Source of the DNA: Oncomelania hupensis
Lineage: Eukaryota; Mollusca; Gastropoda; Littorinimorpha; Pomatiopsidae
Assembly (NCBI GenBank): GCA_036898135.1
Contig: CM072514.1
Location: forward strand, 82,583,541-82,647,540
Direction of reading: 5' to 3'
DNA length: 64,000 bases
The position numbers were made by a program, and so were the translations under genes. The notes under the pieces are model-generated. The model saw nothing but the letters and a program-made list of their open reading frames with translations. It did no database searches and was not told the DNA's origin. Below, in pieces: positions 42,566-54,343 of this stretch (positions within the stretch are counted from its first letter, which is position 1; the number at the start of each line of letters is the position of its first letter).

Positions 42566-43842
42566 GCAAGGTCCTCCTGAAAATAATACTCAACAGGTTG
42601 AAACCACAAGCTGAACAAATTATAGCTGAAGAACAAGCAGGATTCATGGCAGGGCGAAGTACCACTGAACAGATTTTCAACCTCAGAATAATCTGTGAGA
42701 AATACCTACAGCACCAACAACATCTATATCATGTGTTCATAGACTTCAAGAAGGCATTTGACCGAGTCTGGCATGCAGCTCTATGGGCAACCATGAAAGT
42801 GTACAACATCAGCCCTAAAATTATAGAAGTCATCAAAAGCCTGTATGACAAGGCTACCAGTGCAGTCCTCCATAACAGCGTCATCGGGAACTGGTTCAGA
42901 ACAACAATCGGTGTGCGTCAAGGATGCCTACTCTCTCCAACACTCTTCAACATCTTCCTAGAGCGCATCATGTCAGATGCTCTTGCAGATCACGAAGGCA
43001 CAGTCAGCATAGGGGGCAGAGCAATCTCCAATCTTCGTTTTGCGGATGATATTGATGGATTGGCTGGAGAGGAACAAGAACTTGAACAGCTTGTACAGAG
43101 GCTTGACACCACCTCCAGAGCTTATGGAATGGAAATAAGTGCAGAGAAGACCAAAATGATGACCAACAACACCAATGGCATCAACACGGACATCAAAGTA
43201 CAAGGCCAATCCCTCAACACAGTGCACAGCTTCAAATATTTAGGAGCCATTGTGTTAGACAATGGGTCTCGACAGGAAGTCCTCTCCAGGATCGCACAAA
43301 CAACTGCTGCCCTGACAAGGTTGAAGCCCATTTGGAAAGACAGAACCATCAGTCTACATTCCAAAGTAAGACTGCTGCGCTCTCTGGTCATCTCCATCTT
43401 CCTATATGCTTGCGAAGCATGGACCCTCACAGCAGATCTCCAACGAAGAATACAAAGCATGGAGATGAGGTGCTACAGAAGACTTCTGTGCATTTCCTAT
43501 ACCCAACACATCACCAACGACGAAGTCCGACAGACCATCACACAAGCCATTGGACAACACGATGACCTGCTCACAGTGGTGAAGAAACGGAAACTCCGAT
43601 GGTATGGCCACGTCACCAGATCATCAGGCCTTGCAAAGACCATTCTGCAAGGCACAGTGCAAGGAGGTAGAAGAAGGGGGAGACCGAAAAAGAGGTGGGA
43701 GGACAGCATTCGAGAATGGACTGGTTTGACACTGAGCGAAGCCATGAGGGCTGCTGAGGACAGAGAAAGATGGAGTATGCTGGTTAAACGATCATTTGTG
43801 GTGCCCCTACGACCTTCGGGTTATGGGATAGGATAGGATAGG
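42566..43842 (+). mobile_element. RTE-3: young 5'-truncated RTE-like copy
   Basis: ATCATAAAA flanks both ends (42557-42565 and 43843-43851). Begins within the reverse transcriptase and ends in (GGATA)n. The remaining reading frame is open to its natural stop, so this is the youngest RTE copy in the window. Confidence 0.92.
42568..43836 (+). CDS. RTE-3 reverse transcriptase C-terminal part, open (about 420 aa)
   Basis: From the segment KVLLKIILNRLKPQAEQ, through EEQAGFMAGRSTTEQ, FIDFKKAFDRVWH (first catalytic Asp), GVRQGCLLSP, FADDIDGLAGE (catalytic pair), AEKTKMM, LQRRIQSMEMRCYRRLL and LRWYGHVTRSSG to GRPKKRWEDSIREWTGL and the VVPLRP end. The endonuclease and the first RT motifs are missing through 5' truncation, so it cannot retrotranspose. 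No start codon belongs to it. Confidence 0.85.
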   Translation, partial: KVLLKIILNRLKPQAEQIIAEEQAGFMAGRSTTEQIFNLRIICEKYLQHQQHLYHVFIDFKKAFDRVWHAALWATMKVYNISPKIIEVIKSLYDKATSAVLHNSVIGNWFRTTIGVRQGCLLSPTLFNIFLERIMSDALADHEGTVSIGGRAISNLRFADDIDGLAGEEQELEQLVQRLDTTSRAYGMEISAEKTKMMTNNTNGINTDIKVQGQSLNTVHSFKYLGAIVLDNGSRQEVLSRIAQTTAALTRLKPIWKDRTISLHSKVRLLRSLVISIFLYACEAWTLTADLQRRIQSMEMRCYRRLLCISYTQHITNDEVRQTITQAIGQHDDLLTVVKKRKLRWYGHVTRSSGLAKTILQGTVQGGRRRGRPKKRWEDSIREWTGLTLSEAMRAAEDRERWSMLVKRSFVVPLRPSGYGIG

Positions 43843-43851
43843 ATCATAAAA

Positions 43852-45182
43852 CATGTTGAACCCCTCGATTTTAATAGTGTTATAAACTTGAAACTGGATT
43901 AAACGACAATATAGCGAACGCCGATCGATTAAAAGCGATTTGGAATAAAATACGAAATCCTTGGTAGAAATGGTATGCGGAAATGATGGCAGGGCTATGG
44001 ACAAAAATGATTGGTTCTAAAAATACCGTCTCACACATGTGTTTTTACAGTGTTTTTGGACGCAGTAAAATGCAAACTAAAGCCGTTTTGCGATCGAAAA
44101 GAATGTTAAGTTTCGTTGTATCGGCAGCGGGTGATCGAGCGCCGAATGGCAAAACTCGCGTGGAAGCAATTATATGGACAGTTCAGCTGTAATCTGTAAA
44201 ACTTGGAGCCAACTGAAGCTCGAAATTAACTTCACAACAAAGCCGCTGGTTGGCTAAAACGGCCCCTCGTGATCTGAAAAGGCTGCTCGATTAATATATA
44301 GAAATGTGATGAGCTCAGATCATAAGCCCTCAAGGTGTAGTCAGTACTAGTAATGGGTACGTAACTGATAATGTTCAGCGTTTTGTTTGAAAATAAATCA
44401 CTACGACATCAGCGAAATTCTCGTGATGATGATTGCGATTTCAAACCGCGACAAAACCACGGTCGATCATTTATTACAGACTTGCTTTGCCAGCTCCTCA
44501 CCCAAAATGAGGGATATGAATGAAAAAGAACAAACGTTTTTAAACAAGCTGGCCGAAATTCTAGCGACGAAAAATTCCAATTGCCTGTTGACCAAGGCGA
44601 AATATTACGACTGTTTCACGTGTTTATCTACAGTCGATTCAGCCCCGATGCTTGAATCTTGATATGTGTAACTCGAATTGGTTTATCAACGCAGCCTGTT
44701 CACTCAGCAGCAAGGCAGGGGTCGTCGTATAAGGTTTTCCAACTTAATTCAGCAAACACCAACAACTGCATACAAGATCGCTTTGAGAAAATCACTACAA
44801 AAAAACACTATTTTACAAGCAGACATTGCAATACTTATATAGCCTCTCTGCAATCCATTAAAGCTTAGAACATTCCAGAATGACGCCATAACACCCTATC
44901 GAAATAAAACTAATCAACGGAACTGCCTTAGGGCATAGAACATTCTTCAGTTTAGAAGATTTGCTAACAGATAGGTCTAGAACGTTCGATCGATAATAAA
45001 CAAGTAATTCCAGAAAATTCTCAACGATACTACAACAATATCAACCGACGAAAATTATCAACATTAAACAAAGGTTTTCTAGCAACAGCACAGAATCAAA
45101 TCAAAGGTAAATACACGCTATCATTGCATGCTTTGCAAAATAAAACGTTCGAAACTATATTGCGCGTCTCAACAACGACACA

Positions 45183-45186
<4 letters not shown>
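43852..45186. other. No gene recognised; one 91-codon frame at 44387-44662
   Basis: The frame (ISEILVMMIAISNRDKTT near its start, CLLTKAKYYDCFTCL near its end) is protein-like but short, with no ATG-context or splice support and no recognised family. The rest is ordinary AT-rich DNA. Confidence 0.25.

Positions 45187-45244
<58 letters not shown>
45187..45244. repeat. (TC)n microsatellite
   Basis: A pure CT run. A short (GA)n lies 70 bp downstream at 45317-45341. Confidence 0.97.
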
Positions 45245-45247
<3 letters not shown>

Positions 45248-45529
45248 AATAATGGTATGGCCTCCCCGACTACATTCAAGAATGAGATGTAATTGACATA
45301 ATTGACAGTGAAACAAAGAGAGAAAGAGAGAGAGAGAGAGAGTTTTAAATTTCAGTGTGTACATTTTAGGCTTATTTGTAAAATTGATTAACTTAACATG
45401 GTTTACAGTAGTTTGTGTAGATGTGTCACTATGAGTGTGCGTATTGAAGTAAAAGAGCAACAAATGATTGTGTGATCATTATTTTATTAATGTTTACAAC
45501 CAGTTGTAATTTAAATGCCGAATGACAGT

Positions 45530-45690
45530 TCAGTCAATTCGTGTATTGACCAGAGCATTTTTTAAGACAATACACGAATTGACTGGAAATTTTAGTCAGT
45601 ACATGTATGGGCTAGTGTTCACAGTGAAAACACGAATAGACTGATTTTTTTTAGACAATACACGTATTGACTGAATACTCAAATTGCCGG
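45530..45690. repeat. Palindromic repeat block, third copy
   Basis: Same unit type as 4605-4732 and in the same orientation. It lies upstream of the Cys exon here, whereas in copy A it lies downstream. So this locus was rearranged relative to copy A. Confidence 0.6.
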
Positions 45691-45836
45691 TAAGACACAC
45701 ACACACCCACACACACACACACACGCGCGCATATATATAAATTTTGTTTTCTTCTTTTGGTTGCTTATGTGCACCTTGTTATTTTCAAATGCTCGATGGT
45801 TGGTTATCGTTCTAAGACTGTGTTCTAACTCGACAG

Positions 45837-45944
45837 CAAAAAAACTACTGCGATGGCGGGTATTGCTGTCCTACGGCCGAGTCGTGTGCTAAACAACTGC
45901 ATGATCATTTGTGTTCAAAGGCAATTGAGCAATATATAGATTAA
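45837..45944 (+). CDS. Cys-rich secreted protein, terminal exon (probably of copy B)
   Basis: ACTCGACAG acceptor, phase 0, 35 codons and TAA. Cys order is C-x4-CC-x5-C-x8-C, including YCDGGYCCPT. The upstream intron (45745-45836) and the 3' flank (45954-46045) match copy A. If joined after 39868-39906, the spacing from CC to the next Cys is 7, as in copy A. The C-terminus is shorter than in copy A. Confidence 0.5.
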   Translation, partial: QKNYCDGGYCCPTAESCAKQLHDHLCSKAIEQYID

Positions 45945-46161
45945 TAAGATCTTACTTTTGCCCGGGCAATTTTGCTCCTCAACTTTTGTTGTGTGCTGTC
46001 AGGAAGATTCTAGCAGTTTCAACAACAAACACAAACTTTATTTTGACCCTGGGTAATAGTTACTATTAAATATTGTCATTTTCCCCTCTAGTCGTCTTTA
46101 ATTGTTTTGCTGCTCTGTGTATAAGCCCATTACAAAGAAATATACGAGAAAGTCAAGTCTC

Positions 46162-46162
<1 letters not shown>

Positions 46163-46241
<79 letters not shown>

Positions 46242-46262
46242 CAAATCGGAAAGTCAGTTGTC

Positions 46263-46334
<72 letters not shown>
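46163..46334. repeat. Two (AAT)n microsatellites
   Basis: 46163-46239 and 46263-46334 with 23 bp between. A (TC)n run follows at 46433-46494. Confidence 0.96.
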
Positions 46335-46335
<1 letters not shown>

Positions 46336-46431
46336 TAAAATAAATAAATAAATAAGCAAAAAAGTATATAAATAAAATAAATGGCAACTCTGAACATGTA
46401 TAACAATTTTGATTTGTGAGTATGACTTACT

Positions 46432-46497
<66 letters not shown>

Positions 46498-46711
46498 GAT
46501 ATACTTAGAGACTATGTAGCCATTGCTACTATTGTTTTAGTGCAGGATGTGTTTGCATAGACTAGCCTTTGAACAATTACGATCGATGCGGTCTGCCTCC
46601 CTGGCACAGTGACAGGCATATATGACATCTAGCCCACTGCCACTCGTAGGCCTCCACTTTTGTAGACACTAAAATTAGTGCAGCTGAAATCTGACAACGG
46701 ATTAGACCAGA

Positions 46712-49381
46712 ATGTGTTCATTCAGACTCGCCCTCGGGCTCTTTAGTTTGTTTTTGTTTTGTTGCCACATTGGCACTCAGCGATCATCACACTCCAACCT
46801 AAAAACACCGGGTCAGTTTTCTGGGAGAAACATCAGGAAAGTTATAAATATAGACTCAAAGCAGCCACGCCGTCAAGCCAGTGCTCTTGCTTTGCTCTCT
46901 TTGCTGCTAGCTGGAGATGTTCATCTCAACCCCGGCCCACGTGGAAAGACCTATTACCCTTGTGGTCTGTGCGATAGAGACGTTGAGTGTTGCGACTGCA
47001 TTCAGTGTGATGACTGTGACATCTGGTACCATAAATCATGTATCGAACTCTCTACACCTGTTTTTGAAGCCCTTCAGAAGTCCAGTGCAGTTTGGATCTG
47101 CCCGAAATGTGACAGCCTAAACTGTAGCTCATTCACATTCAGAAGTTACTCCCTTGACTCGGAGAACTACTATTCCCCCCTCCATTGTCTGGATGGTAGT
47201 ATCCCTTCACTGAACCAGAGTAGCAGATTTAGCCCACTGAAGACCAGCAGCCCCCATGGTGCTTACCCCCACCCCACCTCCCCCACGGCAAGTAAGCGTC
47301 GGTCTGCAACAGCATCAACAGACAGCCGGAACACCGGTCCTCATGAAGAAGACTTACGTTCCTCACCCCCACCACCCCAGGACCCCCCATCAAGCCACTC
47401 TGCGAGCACCAGCTCCATTTTCGACCTGCCCAGGAAGCAGAACCTACGGATAATGACAGTCAACTGCCGTAGCATCGTAGGGAAGAAGGCAGAGTTTGCA
47501 GCTGTTGTAAACTACACTAAGCCGGACGTTATCTGTGGAACTGAGTCGTGGCTGGAGCCGGACGTGCAGCAGAGTGAAGTCTTTCCTGACGGATACATTA
47601 GCTACAGGAAGGATCGTAGTACACTAGCTGGTGGTGTTTTCATTTTAGTGCACAAGAGCCTGGTATCATCGCTCCAACCTGAACTTGATGCAGACTGTGA
47701 ACTGATCTGGACCCGTATTCACCTGAAACGAAACAAGGACTTAACAGTAGGGTGTTTCTACATGGCACACCGGAATCAACATGACCTCGATGAACTGGAT
47801 GCATCCTTAAACAAGATCACAGCTGGCGACCGCCAAGAACACGTTCTCCTAGTGGGCGACTTCAACTGCCCGAACGTGAACTGGGGCAGTGGCGCTGTAG
47901 AGGCAGGAGCTCCTGAGAGGCCAGTGCAGCAGTACCTGGTTGACATCACCTCAGCCAACTTCCTCACCCAGATTCACGACGAACCAACACGTGAAGACAA
48001 CATACTCGATCTGGTCTTCACCTCCAACCCATCACTTTGCAAGAGCTCCAGGTCAATTCCGGGCATATCCGACCATAGCATAGTCATCACCGATGTGGAC
48101 ATCCACCCCCACCGTATCAAGGAAAAACCGAGAAAGCAGCTTATCTACTCGAAAGCCAGATGGGACAACATCACCACTGAACTAGACCAACTAGCAGAAG
48201 AAATCAACACCATGAAAGAGAAGGGTGAAACTGTAGAGGCCATGTGGACCCGCTTCAAATCGTCACTCATGGCAGCCGTGGAGCGTTTTATCCCATCCAC
48301 ACTCCGGCGAAGCAACTACAGTTTACCGTGGATCAACCGCAAGATGAAGAAGATCCTGCAGCGCAAGAAGAGGCTCTACAACCAAGCAAAGAAGACTGGC
48401 AACTGGTCAAACTACAGATTTGCTCAGAAGGAGTGTCGACGCCAGATGCGACAGGCGGAGTGGAACCACATTAACCAAACCATCGAGGATAGTCTGAAGG
48501 AAAACAACACCAAACCCTTCTGGCGATACGTCAAGTCACGCCGACAGGACAACGCTGGAGTCTCGCCACTCTACAAAGGAGGCTCCCTACACAGCGACAG
48601 TACCTCCAAGGCCAAGATACTACTGCAGCAGTTCCAGTCTGTCTTCACGAAACGTGACGACTCTCCTCCTCCGGAGCTGAAGGGTGCTCCAGTCCCATCG
48701 CTTGAGAAGCTTACCATCACCACCGAGGGCGTTGCAAAACTCCTAAGGAACCTCAAGCCCAACAAAGCATCTGGCCCAGACGGCATCCCGAACCGCATCC
48801 TGAAGACGTGCGCCGACTCCATAGCTCCATCCCTGACTGCTATATTCAACACCTCCATCGAGGCAGGACAACTACCAAAGGATTGGCTATCGGCAAACAT
48901 ATCTTCCATCTACAAGAAAGGCGACAGAAACAAAGCAGAGAACTATCGCCCAGTGTCCTTGACCTCAGTCGCCTGTAAACTATTAGAGCACATCATCTGC
49001 CACCACCTTCACAAGCACTTTGAACAGCATGGAGTGCTGTCCAGCCGCAACCATGGCTTCAGGACCGGCCACTCATGTGAAACCCAGCTGCTCACCACCA
49101 TGCAGGACATCCTGTCGTCACATGATGCAGGCCACCAGACGGACGTCGTCATACTCGACTTTAGCAAGGCATTCGACACAGTACCGCACAGTAAGCTACT
49201 CCACAAGCTGGCCCACTATGGCGTGCGGGGCACTATCCACACCTGGCTGACCAATTTCCTGACCAAACGGACGATGAGGGTGGTACTGGAGGGGGAGACA
49301 TCTGAAGAGGTGGAGGTCGAGTCCGGCGTCCCACAGGGTACAGTGCTCGGGCCGTTATTGTTCCTATGCCATCCATATTAA
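46712..49381 (+). pseudogene. CR1-like ORF, first part: 2A-like motif, PHD finger, endonuclease, RT fingers
   Basis: Starts MCSFRLALGLFSLFLFCC, a signal-like hydrophobic N-terminus. Residues 57-76 hold a second Leu-rich run and GDVHLNPGP, a 2A-like motif in which the usual Glu is His. Residues about 84-133 form a C4HC3 PHD-type finger (YPCGLC, QCDDCDIWYHKSC, WICPKC). The endonuclease starts near residue 247 (MTVNCRS), with GTESWL, VGDFNCPNVNWG near 383 and GISDHS near 453. RT begins near 685 (KASGPDGIPNRIL), then YRPVSL, HGFRTGHSCETQ, LDFSKAFDTVPH and SGVPQGTVLGPLLF. The frame is lost just after that. Confidence 0.85.
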
Positions 49382-49385
49382 CGAC

Positions 49386-50288
49386 TTGCCGGACACCGTG
49401 AAGTCTACTGTCAGACTGTTTGCGGACGACTGCCTGCTGTACCGCCAGATCCGCTCCTTCCAAGACCATCTTGCCCTACAGGTCGACCTCAATAGCTTAG
49501 AAGTGTGGGCCGCCCAGTGGGGGATGAGATTCAACGCGCAGAAATGCTACGTACTCTCCACCCGATCCAAGTCTCACTTCTTCTATAGCCTCGGAGACAC
49601 CATCCTCCAACAGGTTGAGCAGAACCCCTACCTTGGCATCCAAATCTCAGCAGACCTCAAATGGGGACCACACATCACCAGCCTATGCAAGAGGGCAGGA
49701 TCTACACTTGGCTTCCTACGCCGGAACCTTCGGAACTGCCCACAAGAGTGCCGTCGCCTTGCCTACATCGCTCTTGTTAGGTCCACCCTTGAGTATGGGT
49801 CGGTGGTATGGGATCCCTACTACAAACAAGACATTGAGAGACTTGAACGCATCCAACGCCTGGCTGCGAGGTTCATTACCAAGGACTACAAGTCCAGGGA
49901 CCCAGGATGCATTGGCAGGATGCTTGAGTACCTCAAACTTCCCACACTCCAGGAACGTCGCCAGCAACTCCGGCTGACGATGCTCTACAAGATCGCCAAT
50001 GGTCTTGTCCCCGCCCTACCCCCTGATTCCTTCCTCACTCCTGTGAGCGGCACTCGACGTAGAGTCAAACCCACAGCTTACGACGGGTACGTGAGCCAGA
50101 ATATTATACAGAGACAGGCAACCAACAATAGCCGCTGTTTCAAGGCTCCTCCCTCCAAGACAGAGCAGTACAGAGGCTCGTTCTTTGTCAAGACAGTGAT
50201 CGAGTGGAACAACCTCGACGATATCACCGTCACCATGCCCACGCCCAACGCCTTCTCAGCAGCGTTAGGGCGGCAGAAACCAGTGTGA
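49386..50288 (+). pseudogene. CR1-like ORF, second part: RT palm and C-terminus
   Basis: Continues from INDLPD in a different frame and holds the catalytic FADD (49419-49430), GMRFNAQKC, NPYLGIQIS, LGFLRRNLRNC and LEYGSVVWDPY. It ends with WNNLDD and LGRQKPV. Apart from the one-base shift near 49365-49378 the coding region shows no other break. Confidence 0.85.
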
Positions 50289-50289
50289 A

Positions 50290-50550
50290 CAACCCTGTGT
50301 TTTTATCAAGTTTTTAACCTTTTGGATTATAACCTTTTAAACAGTCAGTGTACCCATTGCCTACATCTGGGCAAACGGACGGTTAAAACCGCTAGGTACA
50401 GCAGCAAGAAGACCAGCTGAAGTGTAAATATTACTGTTAAAGATTTTTCTTAGATGCGCACACCCTAAAACGTCACGTTGATAGTCGTCATCGGCTTCTG
50501 TGGCGCACCCGCCAATCAACATCTACAGGCGGGCTATCCAGATCCAGATC

Positions 50551-50552
<2 letters not shown>
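50290..50552. other. 3'UTR of the CR1-like element and flank
   Basis: Non-coding sequence after the RT stop. A tail could not be pinned down; no clear short repeat precedes the (TC)n. Confidence 0.4.
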
Positions 50553-50626
<74 letters not shown>

Positions 50627-50712
50627 ATTATCTCTCTCTTTCTCACGCTCACTCTCTCTCTGTGTCTCTCTGTCTGTCTGTTTTTGTCTCTGTCTGTCCC
50701 TCTGTCTGTCTC

Positions 50713-50782
<70 letters not shown>

Positions 50783-50896
50783 GCTCTCTATCTCTCAAAT
50801 GCTGTTAAAGTAACTTTGCCACTCGACATGTGCAACTCTAATGCCTAGAATCTGACGTTCGGCAATCTGTTTAAATAAATAAATAAATAAAAAGTA

Positions 50897-50942
<46 letters not shown>
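50553..50942. repeat. (TC)n / (TCTG)n and (AAT)n microsatellites
   Basis: A CT run with TCTG interruptions at 50553-50800, then AATAAATA and an (AAT)n run at 50898-50942. Confidence 0.95.
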
Positions 50943-50944
<2 letters not shown>

Positions 50945-52163
50945 GATGCTATACGCGCCTTATTCCAAAAGCAGACTCAAAGCATGGCGATCTGTAACCA
51001 ACATACACAGTTTACATGTTACAGACACAATAAACACATTCATAAGCCATACATTTGTTGGCTATTTTTTGGTGATATCATTGACGATGGCAATACACCA
51101 GAGAAGTCGGGAGTCAAGAACGAAGGTTGAAGAATGTCGGCACAGTCATTATACATAGTCTATTATTATCTGTTCATTAGTAAGGACCACGCTTCTGTAC
51201 AAATTATCCGTAAGTTTGGAACGCCTTTCAAACTTTATGAAATTTTTTTTGAACTTTGGTAAATTAGGGATACAGATTTTAGACTAATTAATAAGCCTAA
51301 TACCAATCTGTCCCTGATAAATTTGAATGCTAAAGAATACCGAGTAACTGTGAAACGTGCCTGATTTGTTGGTTACTGATGAAAGGGATGAAACTCGTAA
51401 TCGCCGAGGAGTACATGATTTTTTTTTTCAACGAAGAAGCTGCTCCCCTTGTTATTTCTTGCTTTCTTTTTCTTCTTTGGTGGATTAATTTATAATACCA
51501 GTTTTGTATGAGTTAATCTAGGCCAACTCTCAGAGTGCATAGCATAATGCACGGGTTATTATTTTGGCCTTCGACAGTTCACGTCCTTATATTTGGGGTT
51601 CTCGATGTCTTAGTGGTGAAAAGAAAAGCAGTGCGAAACTAATTAACCCGAAAATCCTCTAAATAGGACAATCGATTAACATTTGTATTATGCACACATA
51701 AAAACAAGTCTTGTTTATTTGTTAATACGTTTGCGGAAAAAACTAGTATAGGCAAATTCCAACAGAATATAATGATTGCGAAACTGCAGAAGATCATAAG
51801 AAAAATATGCGATGACTCAACATGCATGTGTGCAGACGACAATCATGCTTAGAATGGAGATGCAGGCCGAGTCAAGACACTTTATTACAAAATGATTTCA
51901 AAATACTTAGGATTTTGTTTTGGTTAATTATTTAGTTATTGTTATAGGGTCCAGCGGACACCAAAGAGTCGAATCAGGACCACTTTTGTTTTGGTATGTG
52001 GTAAAGTATTCAGGTATGCGGCAAAACTTTCAGGTAAGGAGTAAAACTTTCAGTCACTCTACAACAACAATGCTTACAATGGACATTAAAACATTCAGTT
52101 ATCTAAGAGAAAAGGTTGTTTTAAGAAGTAAACCATGCACGCACGCCCACACACACACACACT
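50943..52163. other. No gene recognised
   Basis: AT-rich DNA with short frames only. At 51945-51990 a diverged copy of the GGTCC...GGACC module (see 53402) is present. It ends in (CA)n at 52147-52162, where the Gypsy element inserted. Confidence 0.4.
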
Positions 52164-52374
52164 TGTAGTGTTTGTCCATGCTCACAGCACAACACATATA
52201 TAAATACACTCCATACACAGAGGGTAACGTTCAACTTGTCCGGGAATAATTCCGCCCGGTTGGAACACGTCCTGCTAGCATGGCCGGCTATAGAACAATG
52301 TTGCCGGAAGTTCCTAATGTCTAATTATACAAATTCAATGTTAATGTCTTATTATATAAAACTAATATACTACA
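52164..52374 (-). repeat. Gypsy 3' LTR
   Basis: 211 bp, TGTAGTG to TACTACA. Confidence 0.9.
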
Positions 52375-52388
52375 TCCCTTCCTTTATT
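52375..52388 (-). promoter_or_regulatory. Polypurine tract of the Gypsy element
   Basis: On the minus strand AATAAAGGAAGGGA directly precedes the 3' LTR. This is the position and composition expected of a plus-strand primer. Confidence 0.75.
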
Positions 52389-52889
52389 CAAATACAAAAA
52401 TCATCATATCCTTCCTTTTTTTCAAATACAAAAAGAAATAATATTCTTTTTTTTTTCCAGTTAAAATATTGATATATCCATTTATTTATCAGGTTTCTTT
52501 TTCTTTTTCAAGTTGTACAAAAATTAAATTTGTTTCGTATTTATCTATTGTTTTGTTTTAATAAAACAATAATCATTCAAAGCATGTATTCAATGCAATA
52601 CATCACTTAATTATTAACACAAATAAACACATTAAAATTCAAAGTTCAAAAGTCATTTTTGAATGACATTCTTTATCCAGTCTTGAAAGAATGAATACAT
52701 TTATCAAAAGTCCATGTTATAGAAACTTTAAGGTAAAGTTTTTCAAAAATCCACATTTCTTGTTAGAATGTAATACTAATAGACATACATACATATACAT
52801 GATAAATGTCAAAAAAGTCCTTGTTATAGAAACTTTAATGTCAAGTTTCTCAAAAGTCCATAATTCTTGTTAAAATGTTATAAACATAT

Positions 52890-53090
52890 ACCCCCGCTGG
52901 GGTGCCGGGGGTTTCAGTATAAATAGTATCCCCACTTTCTGGAAATTTAGTGCTTTAAATTCCCACTGTCGCTGTCTTCCTCATTTGCTCTTTCTCATTC
53001 CTGCTCTGTTCTATCAATCTGCTATACTATCGTCTTCTTCGCTAGACCAGTCTCCTACCTTTTTTCTTGAAAACTCTTCCGGGACAAGAC
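52890..53090. repeat. Second copy of the 7408-7610 repeat, inside the Gypsy element
   Basis: Same orientation as the other copy. Lies between the integrase end and the 3' LTR, so it is either an insertion or part of the Gypsy 3' region also left behind at 7.4 kb. Confidence 0.6.
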
Positions 53091-53401
53091 TCCTTGTTTG
53101 TGTATGAGGTCTGTTGGATCAGCTTGGGAATATTGGACGCTTTCTGCCAGGTGGTCACTAGGGCTTCCTATGATGTTATTATTTAGCAATGTAGGCATTT
53201 TATATGTATGTGTTTTGTTGATAATTTATAATGATGTTTGTATTCTATTTTGTTTTTGTAAACTGGGGTTCGATAAGTTGGGGTGAAGCCTCAGCCGTCC
53301 CCTGCGTGGGATGTCTTTATTGTAAAGTGACTGGCTGGTGGAGGGCATTCAGTTTTCCCACTAGGGTTGTTTCAGCAGATCTTTTATGCGGACTGGGGGT
53401 T

Positions 53402-53462
53402 GTCCGGTCCTGATTTGGCTCGGAAGAGTCCGCTGGACCTAAAGCAACAATTATGTAATGTA
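53402..53462 (+). repeat. Short retroposon 3' module with (ATGTA)n tail
   Basis: GGTCCTGATTTGGCTCGGAA, then GAGTCCGCTGGACCTAAAGC, then an ATGTAATGTAATGT tail. GGTCC and GGACC can pair as a hairpin. Other copies: 62982-63043 (same strand) and 63218-63281 (opposite strand). Confidence 0.7.
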
Positions 53463-53810
53463 ATGTTCCCATCTGTGAGAACAAAGTCTTTGTATTTGTC
53501 TGGCATTTTTCTCACCCTTTCGGACTTTTTTTACATCATTGTTACTTGTATTTTCTGTGTTAGGGCAGTGCTCAGGGAGATTTGGTTGTATGTTTTCTTT
53601 CTCCTTTAGTTGTTTGTCTGTTTGACCTGTATCTATCTCTTTTTCTGGTTCTGGTCTCAGGTATGGTTTAGTGTGTGAAATGTTGCGCCTATATGTCGCA
53701 CCTTCTGGTGACTGAACTGTGACTTCTGTGTTTGTTTTGTCAATCACTTTGAATGGTTCAGGCTCAAATGTAGGTGACAATTTATCAGTTTTTCTTTTCT
53801 GTAGCATTAG
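53463..53810 (-). pseudogene. Gypsy integrase C-terminal domain
   Basis: RKTDKLSPTFEPEPFKVID, then TEVTVQSPEGATYRRNISH and TKPYLRPEPE are typical of the integrase GPY-type tail and its basic extension. It is joined abruptly to the RNase H fragment at about 53807; the integrase core and most of RNase H are deleted. Confidence 0.75.
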
Positions 53811-54339
53811 TAGATTGCGCGCTTCGTGCCTTTCTGAGTCTGGATCAAGACTGCGCCTAGACCGACTGGACTTGCATCTGCTATAATCCGAGTTTCTTCA
53901 GCCTTTGGATCAAAGTAACCCGGAGTCTCTGCATTTGACAGATCATCATTTAGCTGACTGAAAGCTTTTTCTTGTTCTTCACCCCATTTGAATGGAACAC
54001 CTTTCCTAGTCAATCGAGTCAGTGGTTCTGATTTTGTTGCCAAGTCACAAATAAACCTCCCATTGAAATTTACTAATCCCAGAAAACTGCGTACTTCTGA
54101 GGCATTTTGTTGCTTTTGAGCATTTTTCACTGCCTCGACCTTAGCAACTGCAGGGCCGATCCCTTTTTCTGAGAGCAGGAAACCCATGAATTGGATCTCA
54201 TTCATTCTGTACACACACTTTTGTGCGTTCAGTGTCAGACCGCTTTCTTCCAATGTTTTCATGACCTTTTTGGAAACGTCTATCGTGTTCATCAACTGTT
54301 TCTCCATACACGATTATGTCATCTGACAAATTCCTCTGA
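53808..54339 (-). pseudogene. Gypsy RT palm/thumb and start of RNase H
   Basis: Begins NLSDDIIVYGE (catalytic SDD-D version of the RT box). After a frameshift in the A-run near 54265 it continues with LEESGLTLNAQKC, FMGFLLSEKGIG, SFLGLVNFNGRFI and LTRKGVPFKWGEEQEKAF, to RIIADASPVGLGAVL (first RNase H Asp). It stops at RAIY, where the deletion begins. Confidence 0.8.
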
Positions 54340-54343
54340 CCGG

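Larger units (their letters stand above)
46712..50288 (+). mobile_element. CR1/jockey-like non-LTR retrotransposon, nearly intact
   Basis: A single long coding region carries a 2A-like motif, a PHD-type finger, an APE endonuclease and a reverse transcriptase, broken by one frameshift near 49370. Element ends are not defined; the 5' end lies between 46500 and 46712 and the 3' end between 50290 and 50480. The single lesion suggests a recent insertion. Confidence 0.88.
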
